The translations under genes and the position numbers were made by a program. The notes under the pieces were generated by a model. The model made no database searches, was not told the DNA's origin, and saw only the letters and a program-made list of their open reading frames with translations. Positions 1-10,761 of a stretch of 64,000 bases of DNA are shown one piece after another. Every line of letters begins with the position of its first letter. Positions within the stretch are counted from its first letter, which is position 1. Origin of the DNA: Sphingorhabdus sp. (lineage in GTDB: Bacteria; Pseudomonadota; Alphaproteobacteria; Sphingomonadales; Sphingomonadaceae); contig NZ_JAAVVZ010000006.1 in NCBI RefSeq assembly GCF_023910635.1, positions 1 to 64,000 of the forward strand, read 5' to 3'.

Positions 1-86
1 ATGCCCGGTCGAAACCCTGCGCCAATATAATCTCGCACAAAGACGCGAAGATACGAAGAAGGTTTTGGCCCGACCGGCCATAGTAT

Positions 87-893
87 AAAGCTATTTCGGG
101 GATGACGCAGATGTCATCGGGGTTCTAAGTTTACAAACATATACGCAAAACGCGGTATTTCTGTAAACTTACCGCAACGTTGCGACGTTGGCTTACCCGG
201 TCCGAAAGCCGGGGTGAGGTTCAACATATTCAAAGAGCCGGTCCCGCAACAATTGTGGGACTAACGCACAGAATCCCAAAACAAATCCTACATTGCAAGC
301 GAAAGCTATTTCGGGGATGACGCAATTGTCACGGTAATTCTAATTCCTCCCCCACCGGGGGAGGGGGACCGTCGCAGACGGTGGAGGGGCACGTTCAGGG
401 TATCACTACGCCAGAAGGTCAGGATAGCCAGAGCGTGCCCCTCCCCCATGCTTCGCATGGTCCCGCTGTTGCTCCGCAACGCCTACGGCTCCCTTATTCT
501 GGGGAGGATTTGCAACCACCACCCGTCGCCCCAGCGCAGGCTGGGGCCTATCGCGCCTGTCGATCTCGCCAGACACACGTGATAGGCACCAGCCTACGCT
601 GGTGCGACGGTGTTTTTTGCTGAATGGGTTATTCGGCGGATGACGCACCTGCCACCGGAATTCCCTAAATCACCCCTCCCCTTCAGGGGAGGGGAGCGCA
701 GCAGCTCTGTCCCCCGGACAGAGCCAAAAGCCGCGCTGGGTGGGGTCGGTCGGCGTTGCGTAACCCTTTATACCCCACCCCAACCCCGTGGAGGGGGACT
801 GGCCCCTCCACGCCTAAAGGGGAGGGGCTTAATTTCGCAATATGCAACGCAGCAAGATTATTTCGGGGGATGACGCAATTGTCACCGGAATTC
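87..893. repeat. Cluster of four copies of a ~35-nt motif (TATTTCGGGGATGACGCAATTGTCACCGGAATTC-like)
   Basis: Copies at about 87-128, 302-347, 626-664 and 856-893; partial copy with tandem CCGTAATT units at 928-960. Confidence 0.75.
668..833. repeat. GC-rich intergenic repeat with CCCCTCCCCTTCAGGGGAGGGG-type ends
   Basis: Terminal complementary C/G-rich arms; similar architecture at 14280-14432. Confidence 0.5.
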
Positions 894-1095
894 GCACCGT
901 AACTCCGAGCGTGCAACAATTTAGTGCACTGTCACCGTAATTCCGTAATTCCGTAATTCCACATGCATATCGAACATTTGATTGATCCACATCCAACATA
1001 TCTGCTTTCTGAGTTAGTATTTTTAATTGTTGTACATCACATTTAAAACTCAAAATCAGTAACGCAACAGTTGCGGCCTCAAATTCTTCTCCGTC

Positions 1096-1353
1096 TTACG
1101 TAACTTTTGCTTTATTAAAAATATAATTTGTTCCATTCTGTCCAAAACGCCGAAATGTTTCCGCCGGGTTTAGCATAGGTGGACTTGTATTTTTGTATAC
1201 CTTCACATAAAATTTATAAGAATCCGATAACGTCATTTTATCTGCCATACTAAGCAATTCGTGTCCGTCCTTACCTTCATAAGAAGCTTGATCGCATGAA
1301 GATAAAAAAATTAATGATATAACTGACATATAATTTAGAATATTTTTCCGCAT
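1096..1353 (-). CDS. Small putative lipoprotein, AT-rich
   Basis: 85 aa with signal peptide and lipobox (IFLSSC); local base composition clearly lower in GC than the rest. Confidence 0.5.
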   Translation of the reverse strand: MRKNILNYMSVISLIFLSSCDQASYEGKDGHELLSMADKMTLSDSYKFYVKVYKNTSPPMLNPAETFRRFGQNGTNYIFNKAKVT

Positions 1354-1535
1354 GGACGACCTGCTTTCTCATATTCAGATGTAAGATTAAACCGATATTG
1401 ATCTGCAAATGATTCATGATCCATAGATTTATGAACTCCATTATTATACGTCGATAATGGCTTTTTGAACGGAGTTGCGAGCGCCTGGCCAACATAACTT
1501 GGTACTGACAGGTTGGAGTAACCGTGACATTGCAC
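1335..1535 (-). pseudogene. Possible C-terminal remnant of a larger protein, overlapping the lipoprotein start
   Basis: 66-aa ORF; preceded by an in-frame TAA next to the dispersed repeat at 1543-1594; overlaps the lipoprotein by 19 nt. Confidence 0.3.
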
Positions 1536-1542
1536 TTAATTC

Positions 1543-1594
1543 CGATATCTTTGCCATTTTGACGCCGCGAAGGTGGATTTAAATGGTCCTGACC
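1543..1594 (-). repeat. Dispersed repeat, near-identical to the reverse complement of 9960-10011
   Basis: cgatatctttgccattttgacgccgcgaaggtggatttaaatggtcctgacc; one mismatch over 52 nt. Confidence 0.9.
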
Positions 1595-2070
1595 TTAGGT
1601 TTTGGGGGCGGTGGTAGTTCGAGATATTCCTCCGGCACATAAATGGCATAGGTCGCCAGCCGGATTTCACCGACAAACTGGAACAGGCAAGCCGATAGTA
1701 ACGCGAGGGCCAGCATGAACAACGCCACGGCGACCCAAGCAGCGGGCGTGTTGGTGAGCCCTAACACAAACAGCGCGACAATCATGACGCATACCGAAAT
1801 GGCCGACAGGACCGCAAACAATATCGACGAACCCACGACGCGCATGCGCCTTTCAATGATCCGCAACTCTCGCACGATGCGCTCGTGCGCTATTCCTTCG
1901 GTGTTGGGGTATTGGCGTTGCAAATCGCGTGAGCGGTCTACAATGCGCGCCAGTCGGCCAGTCAGAACATTGAGCAGACTGCCTACCGCGACCAGCAGGA
2001 ACGCTGGCGTCAGTGCCGTCTGCAGAACAGAAATGACAGCGGCAAGATCAGGGCCGAATTCACCTTCCAT
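1579..2070 (-). CDS. DUF2721 family membrane protein
   Basis: 163 aa; ALTPAFLLVAVGSLLNVLTGRLARIVDRSRDL pattern and TM helices. Confidence 0.8.
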   Translation of the reverse strand: MEGEFGPDLAAVISVLQTALTPAFLLVAVGSLLNVLTGRLARIVDRSRDLQRQYPNTEGIAHERIVRELRIIERRMRVVGSSILFAVLSAISVCVMIVALFVLGLTNTPAAWVAVALFMLALALLSACLFQFVGEIRLATYAIYVPEEYLELPPPPKPKVRTI

Positions 2071-3616
2071 TTTGCTTCTCTGCCGCCAAAACGCGCAAGT
2101 CGGTTTTCAGCAATTTGCCAATATGACTGCGCGGCATTTCGTCAATGGTGTAAAGCACCGAAATCCGCTGCGTCTTGCCAAGCTGCCCGTTCACACGCGC
2201 AAGAATGGCGTCAGGCGATGCCGCCGCGTCCGTCAACCGCACAAAGCCAACGGGCGTTTCGCCCCATGTTTCCGAAGGCATGCCAACCACAGCAGCCTCG
2301 GTCACTTCGGGCTGCGCCTCCAACAATTCCTCAAGGTCTTTCGGGTAAATGTTGAAGCCACCGGAAATGATCATGTCCTTGGCACGGCCGACAATCGAGA
2401 CGAAGCCATCCGCGTCAACAATGCCAATATCTCCGGTTTTCAGCCAAATATTGCCATCCTCGTCACGCCACTCCATCTCGCGTGTTTTTTCTGGTTGGTT
2501 TTTGTAACCGGACATCATGGTAGGCGACCGGCCGGTAAGCACGCCTTTGGAACCGGCGGGCAGGCGATTGTCATCCTCGTCCAAGACGATCAATTCATGG
2601 CCCGTGACTGGCTGCCCCACGGTATGCAGTTTGTTGGGATGGTGATGGGCCTGCAACATGCACACAACACCCCCTTCGGTCATACCGTAAATCTCGACAA
2701 GGCCGCCCGGCCAACGCTGAAGCACATCCGCCTTCAACTCCGCAGCAAAAGGCGCGCTGGTGCAGAATTTTACGATGAAGCTGCTGAGATCGTAACGATC
2801 AAATTCCGCATGCGTCATCAGCCGCGCATATTGCACTGGCACGAGCATAGTGTGCGTAGTCTGATCGGTCTGCGCATGGTCAAGATAGGCCAGAGCATCA
2901 AATTTCTCCATGATCCGGGCAAAACCGCCATGGCAGATCGTTGGCAGAAATACCGCCAATGTCGTGTTCGAATATAATGGCGTCGAGACCAACGACCGCG
3001 TGTCGCGGTTATAGATTGACTTGAATCCACCTGCCATTTGGTGCCAGCGCATGCCGTGCGAATGGATAATGCCCTTGGGCGTTCCCGTGGTGCCACTCGA
3101 ATAAATGATGTTGAACGGATCAGTCGCGGCGGGCGGCGACGCGTCAAAACGCGCGCCTTCCTCTGCCATCCAGTCGGCCAGTGCCGGATGGTCGCCAACG
3201 GCATTTTCAAGCATGACAATTTTGACATTGCCCAGCGCGACCCCTTCAAGATCAGCCAGTTTCGCAGCATCGACGAACAAATGCATCGCGCCGGAATCTT
3301 TGAACATCGCGGCCAACTGCGCGGGCGTTGCCGATGTGGTCAATGGTGCAGCGCAGCCCCCTGCGCGCACAACGGCAAGATACACCAACGCATAGGGAAT
3401 ATTGCTGGTGCCCAATATGGCAACCGCCTGACCCCGCTGTAGCCCGTCGCGCTGTAGCTGTTCGGCTATCCGCGCTGTTGCTTGCGCAACTTCGCGCCAC
3501 GTCAGTTCGGAACTGCTATCGGCAAGCGCGCGCGCATCAGGCTTTTCTTCGCCCCAAGCGCCAATGAGCGCGCCGAAATCACCAAATGATTTTTCCAGTT
3601 CGCCATCTATAAACAT
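2060..3616 (-). CDS. AMP-binding acyl-CoA synthetase
   Basis: YSSGTTGTPKGIIHSH, YGMTEGG, GRAKDMIISGGFNIYPKDLE motifs. Confidence 0.92.
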   Translation of the reverse strand: MFIDGELEKSFGDFGALIGAWGEEKPDARALADSSSELTWREVAQATARIAEQLQRDGLQRGQAVAILGTSNIPYALVYLAVVRAGGCAAPLTTSATPAQLAAMFKDSGAMHLFVDAAKLADLEGVALGNVKIVMLENAVGDHPALADWMAEEGARFDASPPAATDPFNIIYSSGTTGTPKGIIHSHGMRWHQMAGGFKSIYNRDTRSLVSTPLYSNTTLAVFLPTICHGGFARIMEKFDALAYLDHAQTDQTTHTMLVPVQYARLMTHAEFDRYDLSSFIVKFCTSAPFAAELKADVLQRWPGGLVEIYGMTEGGVVCMLQAHHHPNKLHTVGQPVTGHELIVLDEDDNRLPAGSKGVLTGRSPTMMSGYKNQPEKTREMEWRDEDGNIWLKTGDIGIVDADGFVSIVGRAKDMIISGGFNIYPKDLEELLEAQPEVTEAAVVGMPSETWGETPVGFVRLTDAAASPDAILARVNGQLGKTQRISVLYTIDEMPRSHIGKLLKTDLRVLAAEKQNGR

Positions 3617-3659
3617 GTAAAATCCCGTCTCCCGTTCGCCGGTTGATCTGCAGACTTAG

Positions 3660-6386
<2,727 letters not shown>

Positions 6387-6495
6387 GGTCAGGACCTGGG
6401 TTTTCGGATAATCGCAGCTTTTGGGCAACATATCGCTCGGTCGTTGGCGTGATGAAAAGCTTTGTATATATGCTTTCCCTTATTGGGGAGGCATT

Positions 6496-6861
6496 ATGCA
6501 CAGACGCGGTTTTTTCATGATGGCATGTCTGGCATTGCCCGTGTTGGCGCAGGCTGGCGATAGTCGGGTCGAAATCGGCACTGGCATGGCCAGCTATTAT
6601 GGCGCCGAACTGGGCGGAAGCCGCACGGCGAGCGGCGAGCGTTTTGACCCTGCCGCCATGACCGCTGCCCATCGCACCTTGTCGTTCGGCAGCCGCGTTG
6701 CCGTTACAAACTTGGCCAATGGTCAGGAAGTCGTTGTCCGTATCAACGACCGCGGCCCCTGGGGTAAGTCACGCATCGTGGACGTGTCCTACGCTGCAGC
6801 CAAGCAACTTGGCATGCACCGCACCGGCACTGCTAAAGTGAAGCTTGAACTGCTGGATTAA
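6496..6861 (+). CDS. RlpA-like septal ring protein
   Basis: ASYYGAELGGSRTASGERFD...VAVTNLANGQEVVVRINDRGPW; signal peptide from M26 of the track ORF. Confidence 0.88.
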   Translation: MHRRGFFMMACLALPVLAQAGDSRVEIGTGMASYYGAELGGSRTASGERFDPAAMTAAHRTLSFGSRVAVTNLANGQEVVVRINDRGPWGKSRIVDVSYAAAKQLGMHRTGTAKVKLELLD

Positions 6862-6871
6862 GGTCTGGACC

Positions 6872-7594
6872 CTAAACAATCGCAGCGCGCTGCCATTCGG
6901 GTAGTTTCAGCGTTTTCATATCGTCCACACGGCGTAACTCCACCGACAGGCCAAGTTCCGGATAGGCGCAGCGTTGACGGCTGATATCGGCCTGTTCCAA
7001 CGGCACGACCACCAGCCGCCGATTAACCTTTTGCCGCCAGTTCATGCGCGCAGTGTTTTCCTGCCCGACATAGCATCCTTTGTTAAACGATACGCCATTA
7101 AGCTCTGCGGCGTTGACCTCAAGCCATAAGCTTTGCTCGCTTCCAAGCTCTGCTACCCCTTCAGTAATGCCCAATGCCAGCCGATGCGCGCGATATTCGG
7201 CGCTGACGTCCACATCATCTGCTGCGGGTGTGCCAATCCACCGTTCGCCCATATTGGGATGACGCGGGTCACCGATGCCATCTGCATTCCAAAAGACCGC
7301 GCAGGCCGGATCAATTGCAATCGCAATCTTGCGCCGTAACCGGTAGATCGAAAGCCGCCGAACAAGCGCTTCTGCCTGCGTGCTCTCACAATCGATGAGC
7401 ACATCCTTGCCATCCGCCCATAACAGAAAATCGAACAACGCCTTGCCTTGGGGGCTCAACAGTCCTGCCCATAAGGGCATCATAGCTGCGGTATCCTGCG
7501 TCACAAGCCCTTGCAGGAATTGCCGCACATCTTCACCAGCTTCGGTGGGGGACAAACGGACGACATGACGGTCATATAGACGGGTGTTTCGCAT
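6872..7594 (-). CDS. ygfZ: YgfZ/GcvT-like folate-binding protein
   Basis: NKGCYVGQENTARMNWRQKVNRRL motif. Confidence 0.88.
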   Translation of the reverse strand: MRNTRLYDRHVVRLSPTEAGEDVRQFLQGLVTQDTAAMMPLWAGLLSPQGKALFDFLLWADGKDVLIDCESTQAEALVRRLSIYRLRRKIAIAIDPACAVFWNADGIGDPRHPNMGERWIGTPAADDVDVSAEYRAHRLALGITEGVAELGSEQSLWLEVNAAELNGVSFNKGCYVGQENTARMNWRQKVNRRLVVVPLEQADISRQRCAYPELGLSVELRRVDDMKTLKLPEWQRAAIV

Positions 7595-7632
7595 AGGTGA
7601 CAGATAGGGGGACGAACGCTTAAAGGGAAGTG

Positions 7633-8676
7633 ATGACCGACCAAATGATTCTATCCATCCGCCGCCCCGATGACTGGCACGTCCATTTGCGCGATAATGC
7701 CGTGATGCGTAGCGTGGTGCCTTATACCGCAGCGCAATTTGCGCGCGCTATTGTCATGCCCAATCTGTCTCCGCCGGTAACGACGGTGGAAGCGGGCGCA
7801 GCCTATCGCGAACGCATTTTGGCCGCTGTGCCCCAAGGGGTCAGCTTTACGCCTTTGATAACGGCCTATCTGACCGACGCGTCGGACGGCGAAGAACTGG
7901 CGCGTGGCTTTACCGAAGGCGTGTTTACCGCCGCGAAATTATACCCCGCCCATGCAACGACCGGAAGCGCGCATGGCGTAACCAACGTCGCCAACATCAT
8001 GCCCGCGCTTGAACATATGGCGCGCATTGGCATGCCATTACTGATTCATGGCGAAGTCACCGATTCACATGTCGACATATTCGACCGGGAGGCGGTGTTC
8101 ATCGAACGAACCCTGTCAAAGCTCGTGCGCGACTTGCCAGAGCTGCGCGTCGTTTTTGAACATATCACCACGGCAGATGCGGTCGCCTTTGTCGATGATG
8201 CCAGCGATAACATCGCCGCCACGATCACGCCGCAGCATTTGCACATCAATCGCAACGCCATGTTCGAAGGTGGCATCCGCCCGCATGCGTATTGCCTGCC
8301 AGTGGCGAAGCGCGAAGTGCACAGGCTTGCCCTGCGCAAGGCCGCGACATCAGGCAGCGCCAAATATTTCCTTGGCACCGACAGCGCGCCGCATGACAAA
8401 TCCGCCAAGGAAAGCGCCTGCGGCTGCGCCGGAATATTCAACGCGCCATTCGCAATGGAAAGCTATGCCGCAGTTTTTGAAGAAGAGGGCGCGCTGGACA
8501 GGCTTGAAGCCTTCGCTTCTGAAAACGGCCCGCGTTTCTACCGCATGCCGCCGAATGAAGATCGCGTGACTTTGGAGCGTGTTGACACACCAGTCCCCAG
8601 TTTGCTTGCGTTGGATGGCGTTTCGGTTGTGCCCTTTCACGCGGGAGAAACTTTGCGCTGGCGATTTACAGCTTAA
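7633..8676 (+). CDS. pyrC: Dihydroorotase
   Basis: [38 protein letters not shown] motifs. Confidence 0.95.
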   Translation: MTDQMILSIRRPDDWHVHLRDNAVMRSVVPYTAAQFARAIVMPNLSPPVTTVEAGAAYRERILAAVPQGVSFTPLITAYLTDASDGEELARGFTEGVFTAAKLYPAHATTGSAHGVTNVANIMPALEHMARIGMPLLIHGEVTDSHVDIFDREAVFIERTLSKLVRDLPELRVVFEHITTADAVAFVDDASDNIAATITPQHLHINRNAMFEGGIRPHAYCLPVAKREVHRLALRKAATSGSAKYFLGTDSAPHDKSAKESACGCAGIFNAPFAMESYAAVFEEEGALDRLEAFASENGPRFYRMPPNEDRVTLERVDTPVPSLLALDGVSVVPFHAGETLRWRFTA

Positions 8677-9569
8677 ATTTTCGCCGCCCGATAGGTTTTG
8701 ATCGCATCCGCGCAAAATATCGCGATACTGATCCAGATCAATATGAAGCATGCCAGCTTGGTCGTGCTCAACGGCTCGCCATAGGCATAGACACCCAATA
8801 AAAACGCAATTGACGGCGCGATATACTGGACGAAGCCAAGGCTGGCATAACTCATCCGCCGCGCCGCCGTTGCAAACATCAACAGCGGGATTGCCGTGAC
8901 TGCGCCTGCCAGGATCAACAGCCCGGATGTGGTAAAATCATCGCCGAACCCGCCAGTGCCAGCCTGCGCATACCAGAACACCGCGCCAAGCGATAAGGGC
9001 GCGAGCAACGTCGTTTCAATGGCGAGACCAGGTACAGAGCCAACGGGCGTTATTTTACGGATAAGGCCGTACAGGCCAAAGCTGAAGGCCAAGGATACCG
9101 AGACCCATAATGTGTCGAGCGCATCGCCGATGAGGATGGCAACGCCAATGGCGGCGACCGCAACAGCGACCATTTGCAGCGGACGAAGCCGCTCACCCAG
9201 AAACAGTCGCCCGAGAAGCACGTTCACCAAGGGATTAAGATAATAACCCAGGCTGGCGGCCAATATGTGGTCGGTGGAAACAGCCCAAATATATATGAGC
9301 CAATTGATCGCAATCAGCGTCGCCGAGGCGAGCAGGTTGCGTAAGTGCGCCTTGTGCCGGAAAATAGCGCCATATTCGTGCAACTGATTGCGAAACGCCA
9401 TGATGACCAGCAGCAAGGGGATCGACCATAAGATCCGCTGCGCCACGATGGCTATTGGCGGCACATGGCTCAAAAGCTTAAAATATACAGGCACGAAGCC
9501 CCAGATCAGATAGGCCGATATCGCATAAGGCAGGCCGCTGGGCTGCTCGGTTTTTTTATCATCCGCCAT
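8673..9569 (-). CDS. rarD: EamA family transporter RarD
   Basis: [15 protein letters not shown]..., ~10 TM helices, RarD-like. Confidence 0.88.
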   Translation of the reverse strand: MADDKKTEQPSGLPYAISAYLIWGFVPVYFKLLSHVPPIAIVAQRILWSIPLLLVIMAFRNQLHEYGAIFRHKAHLRNLLASATLIAINWLIYIWAVSTDHILAASLGYYLNPLVNVLLGRLFLGERLRPLQMVAVAVAAIGVAILIGDALDTLWVSVSLAFSFGLYGLIRKITPVGSVPGLAIETTLLAPLSLGAVFWYAQAGTGGFGDDFTTSGLLILAGAVTAIPLLMFATAARRMSYASLGFVQYIAPSIAFLLGVYAYGEPLSTTKLACFILIWISIAIFCADAIKTYRAAKI

Positions 9570-9598
9570 GTTTTAAAATCCCCGCCCTCAATTGAGGG

Positions 9599-9820
9599 TC
9601 AGATGATCCCGCCGCCAATCCAGAGGCGAAGGGCGCAAATCGCCATGACCAGCAGACAAAAATTACGGCCGCCATTTTTCTCCGAGATAAGACCGAACAC
9701 CACCCCAACGCCGGCGATCAAGATGATGAACCAGTTCAGCCATCCCAGCAACGGGATGAACCCGATGAAAGCCAGAATAAGGGCAATGAGCCCCAGCAGG
9801 ATCGCGATGATGTTTGCCAT
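9599..9820 (-). CDS. Small hydrophobic membrane protein
   Basis: MANIIAILLGLIALILAFIGFIPLLGWLNW...; start set at internal Met of the track ORF. Confidence 0.55.
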   Translation of the reverse strand: MANIIAILLGLIALILAFIGFIPLLGWLNWFIILIAGVGVVFGLISEKNGGRNFCLLVMAICALRLWIGGGII

Positions 9821-9958
9821 GTGCCGACTGTGGCGCGTTTTGGGATGCGTGGCAAGCAAAGGCCGTCGCCACATACTTAATCGCGACAGCAAAATATGAA
9901 GGTGACAAGAGGCTCAGCCTGATTACAAGCCAAGCCTCTTTGCCTTCATGCGTTTCTA

Positions 9959-10060
9959 GGGTCAGGACCACTTAAATCCACCTTCGCGGCGTCAAAATGG
10001 CAAAGATATCGAAGGAAAATGGCCTCAAACCGCGAAGGTGGATTTAAGTGGTCCTAACCC
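9959..10060. repeat. 102-bp inverted-repeat element (31-bp arms, one mismatch)
   Basis: Left arm 9959-9989 gggtcaggaccacttaaatccaccttcgcgg; right arm 10030-10060 ccgcgaaggtggatttaagtggtcctaaccc. Confidence 0.92.
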
Positions 10061-10066
10061 CAGGCG

Positions 10067-10642
10067 TTAGCGCCATTGGTCGAGGCCTCTATAGTCGATA
10101 TCCACAACACGGCCCTGCTCGACCGTGCATGTGAACCGTCCCTTGTTATATCCGCGCCCATACGCATTGGCGTCGTAGCGGTTATAGCGGTCGTTGCCAT
10201 AGGCATTGTAGCCGCGACCGCCATCTTGGACGACAACATTGCCTTTCACGCGATAGCCATAACGTGTGCGCTGAATGTCACGGATTTGCGTGACTTCCGA
10301 ACGGCTATAGCCATTTGCCCAGCGTTCAACATTATTAACGCATTGGTTGACCGCATTACGGCTATTTCCGCTGCGATAGGCATTGCCGCGATAGGCATTG
10401 GGATAGCCAGCACGATTATAGTCATAATTGCCACCATCATTATAACGGTCGTTATTGCCAGCGGAGAGCAAAGCGGCCAAACCACCGAGCACAACTGCTC
10501 CGGCAATAATCTCTCCAGCGCTGATTCCGTCACGATGACGGTCATAGCGATCCTGCGCTTGAGCGGGGGCACCCACGCTAACCAAAACTGCCGCAGCAGC
10601 TCCGGCTCCAAGCAAGCTTTTGGTTATGTATTTCATCTTCAT
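10067..10642 (-). CDS. Secreted Gly/Tyr/Asn/Arg-rich protein
   Basis: 191 aa, signal peptide ending APAQAQ, low-complexity YNRYDANAYGRGYN. Confidence 0.7.
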   Translation of the reverse strand: MKMKYITKSLLGAGAAAAVLVSVGAPAQAQDRYDRHRDGISAGEIIAGAVVLGGLAALLSAGNNDRYNDGGNYDYNRAGYPNAYRGNAYRSGNSRNAVNQCVNNVERWANGYSRSEVTQIRDIQRTRYGYRVKGNVVVQDGGRGYNAYGNDRYNRYDANAYGRGYNKGRFTCTVEQGRVVDIDYRGLDQWR

Positions 10643-10761
10643 TCTCCTGGTCGGGCGCAGTCATTTCTGGCCGATGGAGACGAAGTAGCCGATTCGGTTT
10701 GACCGGATGCTGAATTGACTTGTCAGCATCCGTTCATCAAAATCAACATTTTTATGAACAA

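Noticed and set aside
381-873. Short ORFs in the left-end region (381-623, 406-648, 610-873, 683-919)
   Set aside because: They run through GC-rich repeat sequence, have biased composition and no coding signature
1715-2977. 420-aa plus-strand ORF
   Set aside because: Antisense to the DUF2721 and acyl-CoA synthetase genes; no recognisable domain
10067-10642. Tyr/Asn/Gly-rich secreted protein as a novel structural protein
   Set aside because: Similar low-complexity, signal-peptide-bearing proteins are common in sphingomonads; no specific evidence of function
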